NCBI GenBank assembly: GCA_910585345.1
Contig: CAJUDS010000007.1
Location: 54,546-118,545 of the forward strand
DNA from: an uncultured Lachnospiraceae bacterium
GTDB taxonomy: Bacteria; Bacillota; Clostridia; Lachnospirales; Lachnospiraceae
Direction: 5' to 3'
DNA: 64,000 nucleotides
Part shown: positions 59,895 through 64,000 of the stretch, in pieces
How the letters are laid out: every line of letters starts with the position of its first letter
Numbering within the stretch: position 1 is the stretch's first letter
Position numbers and translations under genes: made by a program
The notes under the pieces: generated by a model
What the model was told of the DNA's origin: nothing
Seen by the model: the letters and a program-made list of their open reading frames with translations, nothing else
The model's database searches: none

Positions 59895-60455
59895 TTACTC
59901 CTGATGTTCCATATATTTTTTAACTATTTCTTGGAAATCCGCTTTCGCAGTTTCATACTTGGAAGAATCCCGCAAAATCGCAGAAGGGTGGTATACCGCA
60001 GTGAGCGCGCACTTTTTGCGGTATGTCCAGATGCCATGCTGCCTGGCAATTTTAAAATCCGGTGAAATAATGCGCCGCGCAGCGACGCTGCCAAGGCAGA
60101 CAATGATCTTTGGTTTCAGAAGATACGTCTCATATTTCAGATAGGGAAGACACGCTTCCTTTTCCTCCTCTTTTGGATCGCGGTTACCGGGAGGATGGCA
60201 TTTCAGTATATTGGTCATGTAAATCTCTTCTCTGTCCAGTCCGCAGTCCCGCAGCAGTCTGTCTAATACCTCCCCGGAACGTCCGACAAACGGCCTGCCC
60301 TGCCGGTCCTCGTCCCTTCCCGGCGCTTCGGCAATCAGCATAAGGTCCGCCTGATGGTCTCCACGCCCCATGACAGGCCTGCATCTTGTCCGGCTTAACG
60401 GGCAATGGCTGCAGGCGTTTACAAACCGTTCAATGTCCTCCCATGTATATTGCAT
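59895..60455 (-). CDS. Family 4 uracil-DNA glycosylase
   Basis: This enzyme removes uracil from DNA. The 186-residue protein has the iron-sulfur cysteines (CSHCPLSRTRC at the start and CLPYLKYETYLLKPKIIVCLG), the catalytic-region LIAEAPGRDEDRQGRPFVG, ILKCHPPGNRDP and VYHPSAILR. These identify UDG family 4. The ATG at 60455 follows AAGGAG; the frame continues upstream without similarity. Confidence 0.92.
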   Translation of the reverse strand: MQYTWEDIERFVNACSHCPLSRTRCRPVMGRGDHQADLMLIAEAPGRDEDRQGRPFVGRSGEVLDRLLRDCGLDREEIYMTNILKCHPPGNRDPKEEEKEACLPYLKYETYLLKPKIIVCLGSVAARRIISPDFKIARQHGIWTYRKKCALTAVYHPSAILRDSSKYETAKADFQEIVKKYMEHQE

Positions 60456-60795
60456 AAAATCTCCTTCATGTCCATTCCGGCAGCAGAGACCGCCCCAAAA
60501 TCCCTGAAAGTCCCGCTTCCGCCGCATAGTACGACGCGCTGTGCACGCGTTGTCCACCGCGCCCGCCTCTGCCCGAAAACTCCGTGACGGCACATCGCTC
60601 AATTGGTTGGTTACCGTAAAAATATATTTTGATTCTATCGTCTCAGGCAATGCAAGTCAAGCAATAGGCGCCCTTTTCCCACGCAGACGACCCGGAGCAG
60701 GAACAGAATTTTATGCCGGGCAGCATTGCGCAGTACACTTTCATATATTCTTTTCCAATCCTTCACTCTTCGGATATACGCCTTTCCTCTTTTAT
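60456..60795. other. Intergenic stretch with a partial family-1 repeat
   Basis: No gene is supported. Around 60705-60725 the sequence ACAGAATTTTATGCCGGGCA matches the right end of the family-1 repeats, so a decayed copy is likely. The rest shows no clear structure. Confidence 0.4.
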
Positions 60796-60833
60796 TGCGG
60801 CGCCGCACAGATCATGCAATCTTCGGCGCCGCA
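60796..60833 (-). terminator. GC-rich hairpin after the SIS pseudogene
   Basis: Perfect 10-bp arms TGCGGCGCCG and CGGCGCCGCA are separated by 18 bases. No T-run follows on the minus strand, so terminator strength is uncertain. It lies about 14 bp past the stop. Confidence 0.5.
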
Positions 60834-60846
60834 CAAAGCTCTTCTT

Positions 60847-61827
60847 TTAATACGCTACCTTCCATATATACCGGCGAGTCGTATAATCAACGCCCGTCGC
60901 CTTAGAAAGGGCTTTCATATACACGTTATTCAAAATCGGCGTAAAAAGAAGATGGTTAAAATACTCTGCCACAGAATCCTTCAAGTTGTTCAGCCCCAAC
61001 TCCTTTGCGTCCAACATATATACCTTGTCTCCGGCATATTTTTTCATAAATGTAATTGCCCTCTCATCTGCCTTCCTGGTCCGCCCATCCGCGATCAGCA
61101 GGAAAAACGCTTCGTTTTTATCCGTAATTTCAAAAGGGCCATGAAAGAAGTCGCAGCTATTAAATGTAGGCGACTGGATCTGAAGCATCTCCAGAATATT
61201 ACAGGTGGAAAAAATCCGTCCGGAACCATACGCCGGGCCGCTTGCAAGAACGGTAATGCATTTCTCATTCTTCATCTGTTCCGCCCATTTTTCTGCCAGC
61301 GGCGCGCAGTATTCCCTTGCTTTTACGTAAGCAGGCTGTACTTACGTAAATGCCTCCATTGCCTCCGCATAATGTTCATAACCCTCTGTGAGATCAACTA
61401 TCGCCATTGCCATACGAAGGGCATTTCCCGCATTTGTCTTGCTCTGATCCTTATCGTCCTCCCAAATGCTTCCATATTGCACATTGTAATCGCAGACCTC
61501 TGTCAGCTCCGACTCATCCACATACTGGCTGACCGTAATCGCGCCAAGACTCTTCGCAACCTTCGCCGCCTCAATGGTTTCTTTCGTTCCCCTCATAGAA
61601 GTGAGAACCACAATCGTATTCTTCCCTACACGTTTCGGCGGCGCGTATACAAATTCGCTGCTTGTGATCTGCTGTGAACGTACTACTGTGGATTCCCTGT
61701 CCATAAAATACTGCGCCGCATAATGTCCATCATGGGAACCGCCTGCCGCAACCCATACTACGCTTTTTACACCGCCGTCCGTCTCCATATCCTTTACAAT
61801 CTTTTCCATAAGTTCTCTGATTTCCAT
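60847..61827 (-). pseudogene. SIS-domain sugar-phosphate isomerase/deglycase, split by an in-frame stop
   Basis: Two SIS halves, 61342-61827 and 60847-61275, lie in the same frame and together would give about 326 residues, the usual length for FrlB/GfrF/AgaS-like proteins. The first half has VWVAAGGSHDGHYAAQYF and TSMRGTKETIEAAK; the second has VLASGPAYGSGRIF and DFFHGPFEI. A single TAA at 61342-61344 separates them. It falls within a 10-bp inverted repeat (61322-61331 and 61341-61350). The linked mannose-family PTS suggests a phosphorylated amino-sugar or Amadori substrate. Confidence 0.8.
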
Positions 61828-61861
61828 AATCTCAATATCCTCCATCTCTATCATCTATTTT

Positions 61862-62665
61862 TTACAATTGTTCAATTTGTGCAATTGCCTCCGCAACTGC
61901 ATCATGGTTATTATCACTTACAATAAAGTCTGCTTTTTCTTTTATAACTTCCAGGGCATTTTCCACCGCAAACCCGATATCCGCTGCCTGCAGCATCTCA
62001 TAGTCATTATTATGATCTCCGATGCAACAGAATATTTTATCCGAAAGTCCCAGCAATTCCCGATACCAAAGTATCGCTCTCCCTTTTGATACCCCGGACG
62101 CGACGATCTCCCGGGACTCATCTCCGGTATCCAGCCACCGGCAGCCATCTGGCAGTGTTTCCCTAAGGTAAGCATCCAGAAGATGCCCCTCCATAAGATC
62201 TGTTGTCATCTCTACCTTAATCCAATTTTCTGGAAATTCTTTAGTATCCTTCACTTCCATATAAGGAAGCCTTTCCCTTTCCATAAATCGGGTGTAAAGC
62301 GGTGTTGGATGATACGTATAAATCCCGGATTCAGCCATAATCTGTATGCCCATATCGGGAAATTCTGAAACCAGGTCATTCACATAAACCTTTACCTGTT
62401 TTGGCAGCTCTTTCATCCAGATCATGCGCTCCTTCTGATAGTCATATATACAGCTCCCATTATATAAAATAACAGGCATCCTGATTCTCATTTTCTCCTG
62501 ATATGGACGCAATCCAGTTAAGGAACGGCCTGTCGCAACCGTAAACAGGCCGCCTTTTTCCCTGAATCTCCCTATTGCCTTCAGATTTCTGTCTGATATG
62601 CCTTTTTTTCTGTCAAACAAGGTACCGTCCATATCCGATATAAGTATTATCTGACCAAACTCCAT
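61862..62665 (-). CDS. Cof-type HAD-IIB sugar phosphatase
   Basis: The 267-residue hydrolase has the catalytic DMDGTLFDRKKGI, motif II TVATGRSLTGL, motif III Lys in SKGRAILWYREL and motif IV GDHNNDYEMLQAA. It would dephosphorylate a sugar phosphate in the cytoplasm. It is intact between two broken genes of the same operon. The start is supported by AGGAG at a rather long distance. Confidence 0.88.
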   Translation of the reverse strand: MEFGQIILISDMDGTLFDRKKGISDRNLKAIGRFREKGGLFTVATGRSLTGLRPYQEKMRIRMPVILYNGSCIYDYQKERMIWMKELPKQVKVYVNDLVSEFPDMGIQIMAESGIYTYHPTPLYTRFMERERLPYMEVKDTKEFPENWIKVEMTTDLMEGHLLDAYLRETLPDGCRWLDTGDESREIVASGVSKGRAILWYRELLGLSDKIFCCIGDHNNDYEMLQAADIGFAVENALEVIKEKADFIVSDNNHDAVAEAIAQIEQL

Positions 62666-62672
62666 ACGCCAG

Positions 62673-63514
62673 CTACACTCCTAAAATTCCAAATGCCGCG
62701 CACACGATAGATACTGCGATAATCCCAAGCAGTAACCACGTACTTTTAACATTCTTTCCCAGCAGCCAATAGATCAACGCTGTCACGCATACCGGAAGCA
62801 GGCAGGGCATGATTGTGTCCAAAATTCCCTGCAACTGCGTCACGCCATCTCCAGACCCAAATGTTAACGGCATTTAACATTGACCATCATTGCTATCATA
62901 GAACCGATCGTCATAAGTCCAACGATACCCGTCATATTGGTAACCTTATCCATCAGCCCGGATTTTTGTAACCTCTCCAAAAGCGATGTTCCAAGTTCAT
63001 ACCCTTTCATCATTCCAATATATCTCACTGCAAAAGCCGGAATATTATATAGCAGAAGGAATAAAACTGCTCCAAACGGATTCCCATTCATGCAGAAGGA
63101 AGCTCCAATCCCAGCGGCTATGATACGGAGCGTTCCAAGGAATATGGAATCGCCGATTCCGGAAAGCGGCCCCATAAGGCTGGCTTTTACATTGCTGATC
63201 GATGATGTATCAAAACCCGGATCCTTTGCCCTTCGTTCCTCCATAGCTGTCACGATGCCAAGCACCAGCGTCGAAAAATAGACCGTAATGTTAAAGAATT
63301 CCATATGCCTGCCCAGCGCCTCTGCCCGGTCTTCCTTTGTCTTATACAGCTTTTCAAGAACCGGCGTCATGGAATAAGCGAATCCCATATGATCCTGCCT
63401 GACATAATTCCATGAAATTTCAAAAGGAAGGGATTTCCAGAATACCTTTCTAAGATCTTTTTTTGTAATTACAGACGCGTTTTCTGCCTGTACCTCATTA
63501 GAAGTCCTCATCAT
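62673..63514 (-). pseudogene. PTS mannose-family EIID, frameshifted
   Basis: The first 210 or so residues (62864-63514) are an EIID: DLRKVFWKSLPFEISWNYVR, then GPLSGIGDSIFLGTLRIIA. This frame ends early at a TAA at 62864. The missing end (GSGDGVTQLQGILDTIMPCL and YWLLGKNVKSTWLLLGIIAV) is in the next frame at 62673-62873. Adding one A in GTTAAATGCC near 62874 restores a protein of about 279 residues, the normal length. Programmed frameshifting is possible but no classic slippery heptamer is seen. Confidence 0.8.
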
Positions 63515-63995
63515 CTTCTACCTCCATTTCTCCTGCGCCCGCCATTACCGGCCTGGCATCCCCAAATCCGCCAAACGCCATAAGCGCAACAATACTTACC
63601 GCCATGATTGCCACGCCCAGCACGGGCAGTTCCAGATATGCGGTCATGACAAACCCAATTGCCAGAAATGCCGCAATCTTTTTATTCAAAATCATCCTTA
63701 ATAAAATCGCAAATCCAAGGGCAGGCAGGATTCCCGCTGAAATTGTCAGGCCGTCCTGGACAAATTGCGGGATCGCATTCAGCACATTCTCCATTACCCC
63801 GCTGCCTAGGTAATACGCAACTGCCACCAGGACTGCCATCGGCAGATACATTCCGAAAACACCTCCGAACCAGTGCATTCTGGATACTCCTTTGATATCG
63901 CCTTGTTCCGCATACTTATCCGCACGGTTTGCAAAAAGGGGCACGATGTTGTGGTCAAGCATTTTTGTAACGTTTATGGCTAAAAAAATCGACTT
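63498..63995 (-). CDS. PTS mannose/sorbose-family EIIC, C-terminal part at the window edge
   Basis: The visible 150-165 residues are the C-terminal half of an EIIC permease (MLDHNIVPLFANRADKYAEQ, then MHWFGGVFGMYLP and several helices). The frame stays open upstream to a TAA at 63996-63998, two bases before the window ends. A run of seven T (near 63981) lies just after it. The family is about 260 residues, so the N-terminal half is either in another frame or lost. Its stop overlaps the EIID start by 17 bp. Confidence 0.7.
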   Translation of the reverse strand, partial: KSIFLAINVTKMLDHNIVPLFANRADKYAEQGDIKGVSRMHWFGGVFGMYLPMAVLVAVAYYLGSGVMENVLNAIPQFVQDGLTISAGILPALGFAILLRMILNKKIAAFLAIGFVMTAYLELPVLGVAIMAVSIVALMAFGGFGDARPVMAGAGEMEVEDDEDF

Positions 63996-64000
63996 TTATA

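Overview
The window looks like a chromosomal stretch of a spore-forming Clostridia bacterium, most likely Lachnospiraceae. The support is indirect: AGGAGG-type ribosome binding sites before nearly every gene, sigma-A promoters with 17-bp spacing, intermediate GC content, a CotF-like coat protein, GreA, amidase/deacetylase and PBP1A-type wall enzymes, and many PTS, RpiR and AraC sugar modules. No rRNA, tRNA, CRISPR array or complete transposase was seen. This placement is inference from gene content, not a database match.

Layout. 1-9.2 kb: a class A penicillin-binding protein, a TetR regulator with a small partner, a membrane-anchored LRR-like protein with a fused membrane/spermidine-synthase protein, and a two-gene RloAB (ATPase + TOPRIM-like) defence pair. 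9.2-14.6 kb: panC with a long structured leader, coupled to a PanS-like transporter, then cysK-metY-alkD. 15-18.4 kb: an AT-rich single-chain restriction-modification enzyme with a small helix-turn-helix gene, followed by 1.3 kb of repeat-rich non-coding DNA. 19.6-24.6 kb: a DUF4173/HTH/DUF2975 operon with a perfect 19-bp palindrome at its promoter, then lysA and a TrmB-type regulator that diverge across a symmetric operator. 24.6-34.9 kb: a Tet(M)/EF-G-like GTPase fused to a Rae1/YacP-like endonuclease domain, an ABC-F protein, a coat protein, GreA, a P-loop kinase, an M14 peptidase, AraC/PHP and a flavodoxin-like protein. 35.5-48.4 kb: a wall amidase-deacetylase fusion, a four-gene two-component operon joined by overlapping stops and starts, sulfite reductase, an ABC exporter, an SH3 protein, a TtcA-like protein and a purine permease. 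49-64 kb: sugar catabolism. This holds a Gfo/Idh oxidoreductase, an aldolase-kinase-isomerase operon whose isomerase is deleted internally, an alpha-glucoside PTS/GH4/RpiR operon, and a mannose-family PTS/HAD/SIS operon with several disrupting lesions.

The most notable items are: (1) the ribosomal GTPase-endonuclease fusion at 24593-27289; (2) six 11-bp-phased direct repeats at 37013-37078, between the two-component operon and the amidase-deacetylase gene; (3) the panC leader with a terminator inside it; (4) the lysA/TrmB operator; and (5) several families of intergenic hairpin and inverted-repeat elements that recur across the window in both orientations. Coordinates of short sites were counted by hand and may be off by a base or two.
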